Shown piece after piece: positions 52,191-64,000 of a DNA stretch of 64,000 nt. The position numbers were made by a program, and so were the translations under genes. The stretch covers positions 15,155,842 to 15,219,841 of the forward strand of contig CM022679.1 in NCBI GenBank assembly GCA_012295275.1, written 5' to 3'. The DNA comes from Chrysomallon squamiferum. Lineage: Eukaryota > Mollusca > Gastropoda > Neomphalida > Peltospiridae. Positions within the stretch are counted from its first letter, which is position 1. Each line of letters opens with the position of its first letter. The notes under the pieces were generated by a model, which was not told the origin of the DNA, did no database searches, and worked only from the letters and a program-made list of their open reading frames with translations.

Positions 52191-55100
52191 GACTGCTAGG
52201 TTTTTAAAGTCTATGCCCTGAATAATTATTTAGTCAAATGCTAATATATAAAATGTTTTATCTATAATTATAAATCATACTATAGTGTTCAATTTCATAT
52301 TTGTACATTTTAAAATATTCATTCATTTAAATACCTTCTGTGATTTAAATGAAATAATTAATGATCCAGATGTTGGTATAAATTTATATTCATTTATATG
52401 TTTGTACCATAAGTCATAATTTAGTTTTCACTTTTGTTAAATTTTGTAATAATATTCATTCATTTAAAAAATAAAAATTATAATTATTTATTAAAAATGT
52501 CTGTAGGAGGTGAAGGAGTTTGCCAAGCGACCAGAGATTACCAATGAGCAGGTGTTTTCTCAGGTGTACCACTCTCTGATTCACTCCCCTGCTCTCGAAA
52601 CTCTCCTCAATCTCGAACACACTTACGCACTGGCCATGGATGACATCATTGAACAGCGCAATCTTGATTTGGAGCATCTTGAAAAAGAGTACATTTAATT
52701 CTAATCATTTCAAAATTAAATGTTCTTTGTTTTTGATTGTCTTAGTTTCAAATATAATCTCCAGTGAAATGATAACATTTACAGTCACTTATTTATTTAT
52801 TTGTTTGCTTTTTGTTTGTTTTTTTTTGTTTTTTTTTTAATTTAATTATATTTATGATTTAATTTATTTATTTTTATTCTTACTTAAACCTAAATATAAT
52901 CTTCATAATTAATTGAATGCTTTAACCTTATGATGCATAATAAAATTTAACTGAAATGGATGAAAATATAAAATTTGATGAATTTCATTTAGTCCTTACT
53001 TAGATAAAATTAGTCAGGACAGTTTGTAATGTGGTGTTTGGAAGAAAAGGTGTGTTAAAGAACAAACTAAGCAGAGGTAAATGAAGGGACTTTCTCTTAG
53101 CTAATTCAATAAATCTGATTTCCAGGCAGCGTGCTGATATGGAGGAAGCTCTGAAAAATGTTGGCACTTCATACACTGATGAAAACATTAACCAGTTAGC
53201 ACAAAGACATTTTGACAGCAGCCAGGTAATCATTTTATATTTGTTTTCATTTATTATATTTCTTAATACATATTTATGCATGATAGATGACAATAGTGTG
53301 TGTTTTGTGTGTGTATGTGTGTTGTGTTTGTATTCATACATACGTATATCTGTATCTATCTATCTATATATCTATATAAATGTCTGTCTGTCTCTCTATC
53401 TATCTATATATATAATTTTTTACTTGTTTTTTCATTATTTATTTATCATGTCTGTTTAATTATCAGCTCATTCATTATTAATGAAGTAATAATAATAACG
53501 AAGCATTGTAGACTTGTCAATTCTGGATTGTTTACATATCTATTAATATTTCATTTATTTATTTTAATAATAATAATTATAAATAGTTATAATTTACTTT
53601 ACTTTTTTAAATATCTAGGAATTTATTTATTTTGACAAATGAAATTTAATTTGTTTAAAAAAATGTTATAGCTGATATCAAGTAAATGGGCCAGTGAGCT
53701 GAGCAACCTCCGAGAGAAACAGAAGCGAGAGTACAGAGAATGGGTGATGAAGGTACACGAGGACACACAGACATCAACAGCACCAGCGTATGTGTAAGTA
53801 ACAGCTACAACACACACTATAATTGAAATGTATCAAGCAGAAGGTTCTGAATTATTTAAGGAAGATCTAACAAGATGAATGGATCCATGTTTTAACAAAA
53901 GGAATTGCATCATCATCATCATCATATATATATATATTATTTGCAAAATCTAAGATGAAGGATATTCTCAAGTTGAAAATTATTTTTGTTTTATTTTGTT
54001 TCTAAATGTCGATAGGTGGATAATATAGAATATAGACTGCATAATAGATAGTATTTTGTGACATGATTATATATTCATTCTTTAAATACCTTTTCAGAAC
54101 ACATACTTTAGACCATGAAAATTAATATTAATATTTTATACTCAAGTCCAGTAATTTATTTGTATATCTAAATGTTCTTCAATGTCCATACTGTATATTT
54201 TATATCAATTATGGATAGCTGGTATTTTTAATTTAGTTACATATTCTCTGTTTTGAAGTCATGGGCCCTTCAAATTTGATGTTTCATGCTATTTATAGAC
54301 TGTTAGACTCTCTGGCTTAGTGATCCTTGTTTTTATTTTATTGTCACAGGCCCTTCATACAAGATATTTTGTACTAATATAGAAATATAAGTATTTTTGT
54401 TTAGTTACCATTGTTTTAATTTTGATCTCACAGCAATCGTCTAAGAAACTTAAGTATAACGTTACCTGAGGCAGAAGCTGAAGAAAGACAGGCACATTCT
54501 ACCAGACTTGAAGAAAGTTTCACAATTCATTTAGGTGAGAAGACAAATGTCTAGAAGCACTGAATAGTATTCCCTCTTCATTCTGAATCCAGCCTCTGTG
54601 TGACCCCAGGTCATTTCCTCTACATTTTTTTTACCTCTGTCCTTTTGCCTTTGTTCCAAAAGGAGTTTTTTTACATCTAGATTTATTTTGCAAGTGTTTA
54701 AATATGGCTAATGATTATAAAATTGTTGTTCTTGCTGTTGTTATTGTTATTATTATTGTCATAATTTTCATCAACATCGTCATTGTTTTTGTCATCCTCA
54801 TCATTATTATTGTTGTTTATTTTATTTTATTTTTTATTTTGTCAGGTGCACAAATGAAGACGACACACAATCTGAGACTGCTGTGTACTGATGTTCTGGA
54901 TCTTTGCAGACACAAACCACACACAGTTGGGTGAGCAGAGTTTACTTGTAATGATTAACTAGTGTTTAATAGTCATTTGTAGATTTTACATACAGATTAT
55001 AAGTATTTAATGTTCTAGCTGTATACTTCCAGTTTTTGAAAAGTGTGACAAAAGTTTTCTCTTTGATATTTATTTGACTATCTTTTTTTTCAGTAGTATT

Positions 55101-56897
55101 TTTATTTTATGTATATATATACACATACACACATGTGTGTGTTTTTGATATTTATTTAATTATTTGGTTGTTGTTTTTGTTGTTGTAGTGGTGTAATAAT
55201 CCCAGAACCACAGCGCCTGCAGACAGCGATGTCTCTATATTCTAACTCACTGTGTGGATTGATTCTCCTGGTTGACAATCGACCTAACACATACACAGGC
55301 ATCAAACGAGGTAACCAGAAAATAACATACTACCCTTCAGTATTTCCCTCATGTTCTTGTTTTGTTCTGCTGCATCCATTTTCTAACAATCCAAACCAGA
55401 GTTCTTTATTACTGCTTGTGTTGGAAGATTTTTATCTGATTAATATTAACAGAATATTTACAGTGATAATTTTTTGGAGGGTGTTTTTGTTCATAGTTGG
55501 TACAAATTAATACATATTTCAAAATTCCTATATAAATAAATAGTTAATGTTCAATTCTTTAATTATAAACGTGTAATTTTTATTTCATATATGAAATTGT
55601 CAATGACATAATTTCTCTTCTAGCCAGTGTGTTCACAGCTACTTTATCAAAGGCTGGTTATTGTGATTTTATTTTCCATGCCTAGGGTCAAAGCTAAATT
55701 GGAATTAGTGTCAGTTTTAGCTGAGTCAGTGTTTAGGCAAATGACGAATCAAAACTTGATGAACCCTCTTTGTATCGTTTTAGTACAGGAAGCATAAGAA
55801 ATTTTTTCAGTTTTTATTGCCTCATTTAAAACATTAATATTGATAATTCTAGACTTCGCCAGGGTTTGTGAGCAGTCAACAGATTTTCACTTCCCCAACC
55901 TTGACGAGCAGTTTTCTGTCATACAGAAAGAACTAGCAGTAGCCAATGAAGTCAGAGCTCGCAGAAAACAGGAACAGGAAGCAGATGATGCTCCTTCAGG
56001 AACGTCTGTCAGTGTTACTAACAACACTAATGGAAATCAGGTGAGATAACGAAGATGAGAAATTATATGGATAATTTAACCTCACACTGCCCACAGCCTG
56101 AAGAAATTAGTAAGTGATACGGCTGAATGCTTCAGTTGCTATAGTGAGGGTCATTAAAGTGAACACTTACTCAGAATCCAAGCCTGTTTTTAAATATGTC
56201 GCAGCTTACATAGTAATAAATGTACACATCTATGTATATGCAACATATGATTGTTCATCATCGGTATGTTGGTTATACACCCATTGGACAAAATACAAAT
56301 CATACAGACTGGCAGATGTTCAGATAAATGTTCAGTTTGTGCCAGATGCTCAGGGTGGTGACAATCTGGTGTACATTGGCTACAATATCACCAATATAAC
56401 TAAAGTGTTCACTGGCAATGTTGCCAGAAAGTATATTATCTTTCATATTAAATAGCCAAAAAAATGTTTAAAATTTTTTTAAAATTGTTTTATAAGTAAA
56501 AATGTTTTTCATTTCCAATTAAAACTGGATGTAAATGTTTGATCTGAAAGGATATTACCTTTCATGTTAACTTGCAATAATTCTTTTTTTTTATTTAATA
56601 TTATGGTATTTTGTATTTCACATTAGAGCTGGTAGTAATGGTTACTCACTACAAACAAAAATAAAATGATTAAATCAGAATGTAAATAAATCAAATATGT
56701 GTGTATGTTTGTGTGTATTTGTGTATGGGGGAAGGGATGTAAGTATGTATGTTTGTATGTATGTATAAACTGATTTTTATTTAAGATTAAAACTGAAGTC
56801 AATACATCCTGCAATTGAATTACCATTTCAGCATGTAGCTGTCTTTGATGAAAGCATGTTATATTTCAAGTTCAATAGCAAAAACTATTTTTTATAA

Positions 56898-56930
<33 letters not shown>

Positions 56931-58356
56931 TTCTCTATATAGATGTAACTGTTTTTCATTTCAGAATAAACCTGGAAGTAATGGCTGCACTCTGCAGACA
57001 GGAGACTGGTACCTCACTAAACACTCAAACCTGTCTGAGGTTCACACAGTGTTTCACCTCGTTGTTGACGACAGCGTTCGGTCTAGTGAGATGTCGTCAC
57101 GACATCCTGTCATCTTCAGCATCAGAAACATCATCAAGTTGTGTTTTCGCTACAACATCGACACCCTCACCATTCCTCTGTTACTGACACACGAGATGTC
57201 AGAGGTGAATTGCATTCAGCATTAAAAAAATAATTTTTTAGAAATTCAAAACTTAGAAAATGTCTTTGTCAAAATGACTTTAAGAATTCTTTCTTCGTTT
57301 GAAAAGTAGCTGAATATCTTGATTAATGTTTTGTTTTCAGTTCTTTTTTGTGGGATTTGGTGGGGGTTTTTGTCTTTTTTTTAAAGTTAATCTTTCTGCT
57401 GTAAATATATTTATATTTGTAATTCCATAATTTTTGGTATGTTTTAAACAAAACTGTGTAACACATAAAAGATAAAAAAGAGAATGACTTTAAGAAAACT
57501 GCTTTATCTTTCAGGAAATGACAATTCCATGGTGTTTGAAACGAGCAGAACTTCTGTTCAAGTGTGTCAAGGGATTCATGATTGAAATGGCAACATACAG
57601 CAGCAAAGTGTCAAAAACAATCCAGTTTCTTGTTCCTCCAGTAAGTCCTTGATTTATTTTGTTCCTCAAGTAAATTGTTTTTCCTTTTTTTTCTCATTTT
57701 TAAATTTGTAATACCTCTGGTGAACCTTTTGTAATTTCCACAGGTTTCTCTAAATTTGTTTTCCTTTATTTAATTTATAAAGAACTGCCTTTCAGAGGCT
57801 GTTTATTTTCTTGTTAATTTATACAGGTTTTTTATGTTAAAATTTGTTTAGTTTATGCAGAATTAGTTTCAAAGAAATTGCTGTTTTCTGTTCAACTAGT
57901 AAACAATTTAAAATTTGACTACTTCGTTGGTTATGAGCTAGGCAGTCATTTGACTGTTATACATTAAACTAAAATCCCTTGGTTTGTTTAACAAAATATA
58001 TTATCGTAAGATAAGGTGTTTTTTTTTTTTTTTTTTTTTTTTTTACCTTAAGAAAAAAGTTTATTTTCATAATATTGCATTTATTTATTTATTTATTTTG
58101 ATTTTTTTATTATCATCATCATTATCATTATCATTATTATTATTAATAGTATTATTATTATTATATTTTATTGTTGTTAATTTCTGCATCTTGTCACTGG
58201 TATTACTGCCAGGAAAGATAACTGTTGTTTTCTCTGATTTCCCAGGGTCTGTCTGAAGAGATGTTCCACACACTGAGTAACATGCTGCCAAGTATCTTTC
58301 GTCTTTCAAATCCTGTTGTGGTCAAATCCAGCAACCTGCCAGCTGTTTTATCATAG
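50201..58356 (+). CDS. FERRY3: FERRY complex subunit 3 (C12orf4 homologue), 12 coding exons
   Basis: Coding exons: 50201-50360 (first base of the spliced exon 50184), 50962-51107, 52507-52688, 53126-53225, 53672-53793, 54434-54534, 54846-54930, 55189-55310, 55853-56040, 56965-57204, 57515-57640, 58246-58356. Every junction is GT-AG and all phases agree, giving 1683 nt (560 residues), close to my recollection of about 552 for the human protein. The start is the first ATG after a TTTCAG acceptor and opens with [17 protein letters not shown]. Recognisable family blocks are [20 protein letters not shown] (about residues 120-140), [11 protein letters not shown] (about 327-337), [10 protein letters not shown] (about 350-360) and [17 protein letters not shown] (about 487-503). 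Residues about 150-230 are rich in E/K/R/L and probably coiled-coil. Known of the family: an uncharacterised-domain protein (DUF2362, name from memory) that is part of the RAB5-binding FERRY complex tethering mRNAs to early endosomes; loss causes intellectual disability in humans. I see no catalytic motif. It is transcribed away from the unknown - strand gene. Confidence 0.93.
50495..50670. repeat. Tandem array, unit about 48 bp, four copies
   Basis: TGACATTAATTTGTAA followed by [A/G]TTAGATAT and CATAATATGT-like blocks repeat four times in the intron after the first coding exon of FERRY3. Confidence 0.65.
51124..51184. repeat. (TAGA)n(TA)n microsatellite
   Basis: Ten TAGA units then TA, about 20 bases after the donor of the exon ending at 51107. 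Confidence 0.95.
51653..51700 (+). other. Possible alternative terminal exon inside FERRY3 intron
   Basis: An acceptor GTTTTTACAG precedes an in-phase reading that would follow directly from the exon ending at 51107 (phase 0). It encodes 15 residues, [15 protein letters not shown], and then TAA. An AATAAA motif lies near 51795. If used, it would make a protein truncated after about 102 family residues. Chance is a real alternative for such a short reading. Confidence 0.2.
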
Positions 58357-58580
58357 GATTAAAAACATTAACTTTGTATCCATCCTCTTTAGATCAAATT
58401 TAGCAGCCAGCCAACTGATTTGTCATGGTATTAAAAACATTAATGTTGTATCTTCTTTAGATCAAATCTAGAAATCAGCCAACTGCTTTGTCATAGGATT
58501 AAAACAGTAATGTTGTATCCATCCTCTTTAGATCAACTCTAGAAATCAGCCAACTCCATTGTTGTAGAATTACAAACATT
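58325..58580 (+). repeat. Tandem array, unit about 75 bp, overlapping FERRY3 stop codon
   Basis: The end of the CDS (TCAAATCCAGCAACCTGCCA, then the stop in TTTTATCATAGG) is followed by three copies with ATCAAATTTAGCAGCCAGCC, ATCAAATCTAGAAATCAGCC and ATCAACTCTAGAAATCAGCC. Each copy ends in a [T/A]T[G/A]TATCCATCCTCTTTAG-like block. Confidence 0.8.
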
Positions 58581-59590
58581 AATTCTTATTGTATTTTCAC
58601 TAGGTGACACATATCTACTGACTTGTCACAGTGAGTAGAATCATGCTTTGAGAACATGTTAATAGTAAGTTTAATGTCACTACAGTTTATAACACAAAGA
58701 AATATCTTAGTATCAAACCAAGTTTTCAATCATTGTGATTTATGGCATAATGAAATTTTGATTTGGTGTCAGATCATATCATTTTCTTCTTTATTTATCA
58801 AAGCATAAACAGGATCCTGCTGAAAGCAGTTTTGAGGTTATTTCTAGCTCTAGAAAGTGTTTCAAAACTGTTGTATCTGTCCTCTCTATTCAGAAGTTAA
58901 TGGAATCATAGTACAGTTGTAGCATTTGATATAAAAACGATGTGACATCAATTTCAAGCATTCCATTCATTTCATTTTAATATTTATATTTTGATCTGAG
59001 AATTTCATATTTAATCTACTTCTTTTGTCCTAATGATCCCTCATGGATGAGGCATAAATAATAAAAAACAGTGTAGAACAAATGTGATGTTGGATATGGG
59101 AGGACTTCAGTAAAAAAAGACTTTATCATTAAAAAAAACAAATGTTTATTCTTTCATTTTGAAGTGCTTACTCTTAAAGCAAAGGGTTAAGTTTCTATTA
59201 ATTCTTATTTATATACAAGCATATTAATAAATTCATCAAAAAGACTATGGACTGCTTCTACATTTTTTATACTTGCACTAATTATACTGGTAAACCTTCA
59301 TTTGTCAGGATTCCTTGACCATCGCCTTCTATAAAAATGACAAATGCTGGATCCACACCAGTTTAAGTAATTGTATAGCTAAATATTTTAAAACAGAATA
59401 GTTTTTAAATATAACATAATTTAATAAATGTGGATAAAAAATAAAAAATAATAAAGTATCTAATATTTGCTTTTTGGTGGCATTATTTTTTTATTTCTGT
59501 ATTATTTAGTATTAAAAACAACATTAAATTGATCACATTGTTATCTTTAATCATACTAATTTGTGCAATAAAGAATTGTTATATTTTGTG
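58357..59590 (+). other. FERRY3: FERRY3 3' UTR with candidate poly(A) signals
   Basis: The sequence after the FERRY3 stop has no further splice-consistent coding. AATAAA motifs at 59060-59065 and 59567-59572 are candidate poly(A) signals; the second is followed by a T/G-rich stretch, as expected downstream of a cleavage site. The first 220 bases are a tandem repeat that starts inside the CDS (separate entry). Confidence 0.5.
59286..59362. mobile_element. 77-bp palindromic element, MITE-like
   Basis: The left end ACTGGTAAACCTTCATTTGT and the reverse complement of the right end (ACTGGTGTGGATCCAGCATT) share ACTGGT and CATTTGTCA in the same order, so the whole unit can fold back. It lies in the FERRY3 3' UTR or just beyond it. 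It may be a tiny relative of pogo-type elements, or a structured RNA. Confidence 0.35.
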
Positions 59591-60483
59591 AAGTCATCAT
59601 CTTGTTTTTCATTTGTTATCAAAACATTTTTTTAATTAACTTGGTTTAAACATCAGCATCTTGGAGAAGCTACAGCCTAGTGATATAAACATTTTCCTTA
59701 GGTGTTACAAGAGTCTGGATCAAATTTTGGTACAGCATTTGAAGTATTTTCATTTTCAACCAGTGTCTTATCAAATACCATAGCCATGGTATTTGATTTC
59801 CTCTCTGTTTGCATATATATTTTAAAATTCCCTAACTCCGAACTGAATAAAATACAGTGGATTTATTTGAAGAGTATATCAGAATTAATATTACTAAAAA
59901 TAATATTTATCAATTAGGTGATTCAATAATTTTTTAAGCTAAAAAAAGAGAGACAACTAGAGAAAAAAGTATCATTTTGTTGAGAGAGTTTCTTCCCTTA
60001 AGTTGCAGAATTAATTGGTCAGTTTTTCAGCAGTATCAACATTGGTTGAATGAAATAAAATGCAAAACGTAACAAGTTTTCTCAAAGTTGAAGATCTCAT
60101 TAAAGTTAATTGGACATCGTATGGGATATTAACTAATTTTGAAATTACTGATGTATGTGATTTAATAAAGATTAGTTCTGAAAGAATAATTTTGCAGAGA
60201 TACTTAAAATTCTAGTAAAAAACAGACTGACTGAAAATAAAAATAATAAATAAATAAATAAAAAAATAAACAAAAAAAACAACAAAAAACTTAACAGTGA
60301 ATTAAATATATATTTTAAATTAATAAACAACAAAATTACGAATAAGTAATAGCTAAGATTAATTTGAAATTATTTAAACGTAAAACAAATGACAAACGTC
60401 TTGTAAATACCAGAAAAAACGTCTGTATATATTACATATATGTAAGTTTAAACTGTGGGTGGGTGGGTGTGTTTTGTTTTCAG

Positions 60484-60575
60484 TTTCATATGCTACTATT
60501 AGCGAGACTGCTTTCCGTCATGCTACCATCTCTGACCAGAAAAACCTCGGAAGGAATTCCAAGCAAATACATTAT
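60484..60575 (+). other. Candidate exon of an unidentified gene
   Basis: TTGTTTTCAG acceptor, then an open reading SYATISETAFRHATISDQKN and LGRNSKQIHY before a weak donor, TTAT|GTAAAT. Two other frames are open too, and no neighbouring exon could be joined. It lies at the edge of a CpG-richer patch and may be non-coding leader. Confidence 0.15.
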
Positions 60576-60639
60576 GTAAATTTATGTTTGCACTATTCGT
60601 TTGGCTGTATTAGTACATTTCACCTTCGTTTGCTCTTCT

Positions 60640-60860
60640 TGTTTTAGAAACAACAGCGGCATTTGTCATACGTAAACCCCACAACTGTTTGCCCAACACG
60701 CCCAATCGTGATAACAGGAAGGTTTTCTGGCTTTTCACTGTAGACGTCTATTTTCCTGGCGCTCATCTGTATCGACTTCATCGTCAGCGAGTCGCAAATC
60801 TTCACGACAAGAGATCATCTTGTTTTAGTGACGATTATCCCTTGACTTTTGTTCTTTTTA
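60640..60860. promoter_or_regulatory. CpG-richer patch, possible promoter or first exon
   Basis: CpG dinucleotides are dense here (for example ATCGACTTCATCGTCAGCG) against a background with very few. Three frames across both strands are open, so coding status cannot be decided. The density suggests unmethylated promoter or exon DNA for a gene starting right of FERRY3. Confidence 0.3.
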
Positions 60861-61564
60861 ATTATGTAATACAATACTTTGCATATCTTAATATCGTATA
60901 TCCTTCTTCATCTTCTTCTTTTTTTCCCCTTTATTTTGGGTTTGTTTGTTTGTTGTTTGTTGGTTTTTTTTTTTTTTTTTTGGGGGGTGTTTAACCTTTA
61001 CAATGCTCTAAAACACACACACGCGTTCATGTTGACGTAAGATCACAGACACTGTTGATAAAAGCTAATATTATTTGTAAAAATTATGTTCATTCGCCAC
61101 ACTAACTTGCTTTAAAATATAACAAGAAAATAATGATGTACTTTTCAACAACATGGGTTTTAGTAACTAACTTTGATGGATAGTATTAGTGTTAATATAA
61201 TTACTGGATGTGTCAGGCTGATATGTATATATATATATATATATATATATTAATAAAGGAAAAAAGAAATTTGTCTTTTAACATTTTGCAAATATATATT
61301 TTTTTTTTTTCAAAATGTAAAAAGACTAATTTCTTTTTTTTTCCTTTATTTATATTTTGTTTTTGATTAAATTATAAGAAAGATAAGAATAAAAGAAAGA
61401 AAGAAAGAAAAGAAGAAGTAGAAAAAGGTATGTAAAAATAACAAAACGTCTAGTAAACATTTAACGTTCTCCTAACTGGTTGTATTAAAATGATAACAGT
61501 AATGCGAATCTATAGCACTCATGTTGCTAGTGATTTTAGAGAAAACAACAACAGTAACAAATAA

Positions 61565-61760
61565 CGTAATTAAATAAGAGTGGATAGTAGTTGTTGTACT
61601 ATTAGTAGTAATGGTAATAGTAGCAGTAATAGTAGTAACAGCAGTTGTAGTAATCGTAATAAACTGGTAGTCGTTCTAGTAGCAGTGAAACTAATAGCAT
61701 TAATAGATATATAGTAGTTATATACTGGTAGTAGCAGCAATAGTGGTAATAACAGAAGAA
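61565..61760. repeat. Degenerate (TAG/TAA)n trinucleotide region
   Basis: TAGTAGTAAT-type triplets with CAG and GTT variants, about 190 bases. The ORFs through it are low-complexity Leu/Tyr strings. Confidence 0.8.
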
Positions 61761-64000
61761 GAAAAATAATACAAAATAGAAACTTAGGCTCACCGACTCC
61801 AAAAAAAACAAACAAATAAATAAATAAATAAATAAATGTATGTACGGAAATGAAAAGAATATTTTATATTTTGTATTTTACTTTTAAAACTTGTTTGATT
61901 TTATTTCATCGTCTAGAAAGTAGGATTCATATTGTTTACTTTGATTTAATAATATTATTTAAAATAACGGAAACGTTAAGTAAAATAAAGAAACAAAACT
62001 TGCTGCAAACTTTGAAACTTAATCCCAGAGGATCATGATGCCCGAATTTTAATTTTTAAAATGGTTGACAGTTTATACTCTATATAATAAATACTCTTAA
62101 CACATTTTCGTTCTAATAACTGCATCAGTAAATAAAATCCCAACAGCTACTACTGTTACTCCTATTACTACTACTATAACCTCTACTTTTATTTTTAATA
62201 ACTATGATGATGATTCTGCAGGGTTTTTTTAAGTGAAGATATCCACACTAAAATCAGTTAAAGACCATTTTATAATTTAAGGAATATACCGTCTTTAAAA
62301 TAAATTATTCAACTTCCTAAAATTCATCAGGTAAGACATAATGTCAACAGTATTGCCAAAGCGCTTGTAATACTCCACATAAAATAATGATATTTGAATC
62401 CGACAAACAACAAACGCGTTTATTTCGCACCAATTCGCCTATTCTTCGAAATGATTCGCCTGCAAAGGAGTAAGTATTAATATTTCAGGTCTGCGCAGCT
62501 TTTCGGTTTACGGTTTCGGCGTAACACAGAACTCTAATTGTATTGGTAATGCACAAATTAATCCAGCATAAAGATATCCTGAAAATATAAATATTTGTTT
62601 TTATATAAATAATAATTTGTCTATGCAAACTGAATATGATATTATTAGTTCAGACGATTTGAGGGAAAGAAGGGTACACAATGCTTAGAAATGTTCATTG
62701 GTTTCTTCGTAGCCATAATGTTTAATGTTTTGCGAAAAGTACTTTACGTTAGTACTGTAGTCAAGCTTTCAGATTTAAAACTTATTGTTATTAGGTCGAT
62801 TCCTGGTATCGGATCCTAGCAAGACTTAACTGGTTGAATGTAAAACCATTTGTTTTGTATGTATATCTGTGGGCGCGCGCAAAACTGTTCATGAGTCTAT
62901 GTGCTTGTCTGTGTGCATGTGTGTCCTTAAAATAGTGGTTTTACAATAACTAGATAAACACACCTACAGTGTAAATAGACTTATTTTCATTTTACTTTTT
63001 TGGCAACAGTTTCCACAAGAATCATAAGGCAGAGAGGCCCCTTCCCTCCCCAAAAAAAGAAAGAAAAAAGAAAACCACTCAAAATACCCCAAATTGGACA
63101 AATGAGTGCTAATTAATTAACTATTTTGAAAAATAATTATAACTTCTTTAAAAAATAATTAATTTTTATTTTGAAAATTGTTTTTCTAGCATGCAGAAAA
63201 TAAAATTAACAGTGATTACAACTCGTGTAGACGGCTATGTATCACTCTTACAGTCCCGTAGGAATCTGATGTCCAAAGTGAGACTGTGATTGATTTGACT
63301 TTATCTGGGTATGAACTAAACTAAAATCTCAGGAAACCAATTTTTGCGCACCTGTAAGGCCCAACATCCAACATGGCCGCCGTCACTCGTAGGAAATAAA
63401 GAAAATGCCATATCTCTGGAACTATTTGACCAACTTCAATGATGTTAGACGCTATTATAGTGTTTTCAATCACGCCTGATAATCTGGAATATCTTTCAGT
63501 TCGATATTAGATCAAGGTCATGCATGAAGGTCACGATAAAGGAGATTTTTGACTGATTTAAAAACAAAAATCTGTTTCGTGAAATATATAACATGTATTT
63601 TAAAAGAAAGAACGCAGGGCTTTTTTGAATTTTGGATTCTAATAGTTTTTGTCATAGTTACCGCTGTAGCTAAGCTACTTTCCATATGTGGTGCACAAAC
63701 TGTTTATATAATAATGAATTTGCAGGCGTGTTATTCTGTTTGATATTATGGTTTATATTAAGCATATATTCAGTGAAAATCGATAAGAACAAATGTTCAT
63801 AAATAAAATATACAGTGAACATGTTACAGTAACAGTGACTGGATAAAAATAAAGCTTTAAACATAAATACAGCAACATGCTAAATGCACAGCATATTATA
63901 TTTGTTTTTATAATAAGGTTTAAGGTACTTATATATTAGCATTCTCTTCAGTTTTGGACATACGTTACATATATAAAAGGTTTTCAGAGGGGGGAAAAGA

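Larger units (their letters stand above)
59600..64000. other. Intergenic region right of FERRY3
   Basis: Mostly AT-rich and repetitive. CpG-richer patches lie at 60480-60860, 62400-62530 (with a perfect donor-like GGAGTAAGTAT near 62467) and 63330-63420 (with CCAACATGGCCGCCGTCACT, a strong Kozak-like ATG followed after eight codons by TAA). The last resembles a YY1-type start-site motif. None can be joined into a gene here. Confidence 0.4.

Noticed and set aside
55229-55510. 93-codon ORF as a separate gene
   Set aside because: It is the FERRY3 exon 55189-55310 read through its donor into the intron.
56114-56455. 113-codon + strand ORF inside FERRY3
   Set aside because: It lies in the intron between the exons ending at 56040 and starting at 56965, has no splice borders in phase, and resembles no protein.

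Overview
This window looks like nuclear DNA from an invertebrate animal, most likely a mollusc. It is strongly AT-rich. Coding information sits in short exons with GT-AG introns, and the space between is full of microsatellites, decayed tandem repeats and old copies of a short tRNA-derived SINE. I remember that SINE as very common in gastropod and other molluscan genomes; this attribution is from memory, not from a search. I see no bacterial-style operons, rRNA genes, intact tRNA genes or CRISPR arrays. Two protein-coding genes can be supported. They lie head to head around a CpG-richer segment at about 48.0-48.4 kb. The right-hand gene (+ strand, ATG at 50201, stop at 58356) splices without a phase conflict through 12 coding exons to a 560-residue protein. 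I recognise it as the orthologue of human C12orf4, now called FERRY3, a subunit of the five-part FERRY complex that acts as a RAB5 effector and links mRNA and ribosomes to early endosomes. The left-hand gene (- strand, ATG at 48188, running leftward) encodes a Ser/Pro/Asn-rich, probably largely disordered protein that I cannot assign to a family. Its exons at 48.2, 38.4, 28.0-26.9 and 26.1 kb join in consistent phase. A likely further exon lies at 3.8 kb, and the 3' end is probably outside the window. One exon encodes a 12-residue repeat present seven times and carries a one-base frame discrepancy that either a 121-nt intron or a sequence error would explain. Layout: 1-26 kb is non-coding, with SINE copies, a Tigger/pogo-like miniature transposon at 12.7 kb, several tandem arrays (periods 44, about 90, about 122 and 162 bp), CRE-like motifs near 6 kb and an octamer near 7.8 kb. 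From 26 to 48.2 kb lie the left gene's exons and long introns, with more tandem arrays and a perfect palindromic CRE at 32.6 kb. From 48.2 to 59.6 kb is FERRY3 with its UTRs; the tandem repeat in its 3' UTR begins inside the last codons of the CDS. From 59.6 to 64 kb is intergenic, with a small palindromic element and CpG-richer patches at 60.5-60.85, 62.4-62.5 and 63.3-63.4 kb that could be promoters or first exons of a further gene. The main unifying observation is that much of the non-coding DNA consists of diverged tandem duplications with unit lengths of roughly 44-250 bp, each locally unique, and that the same process has touched coding sequence at both genes.
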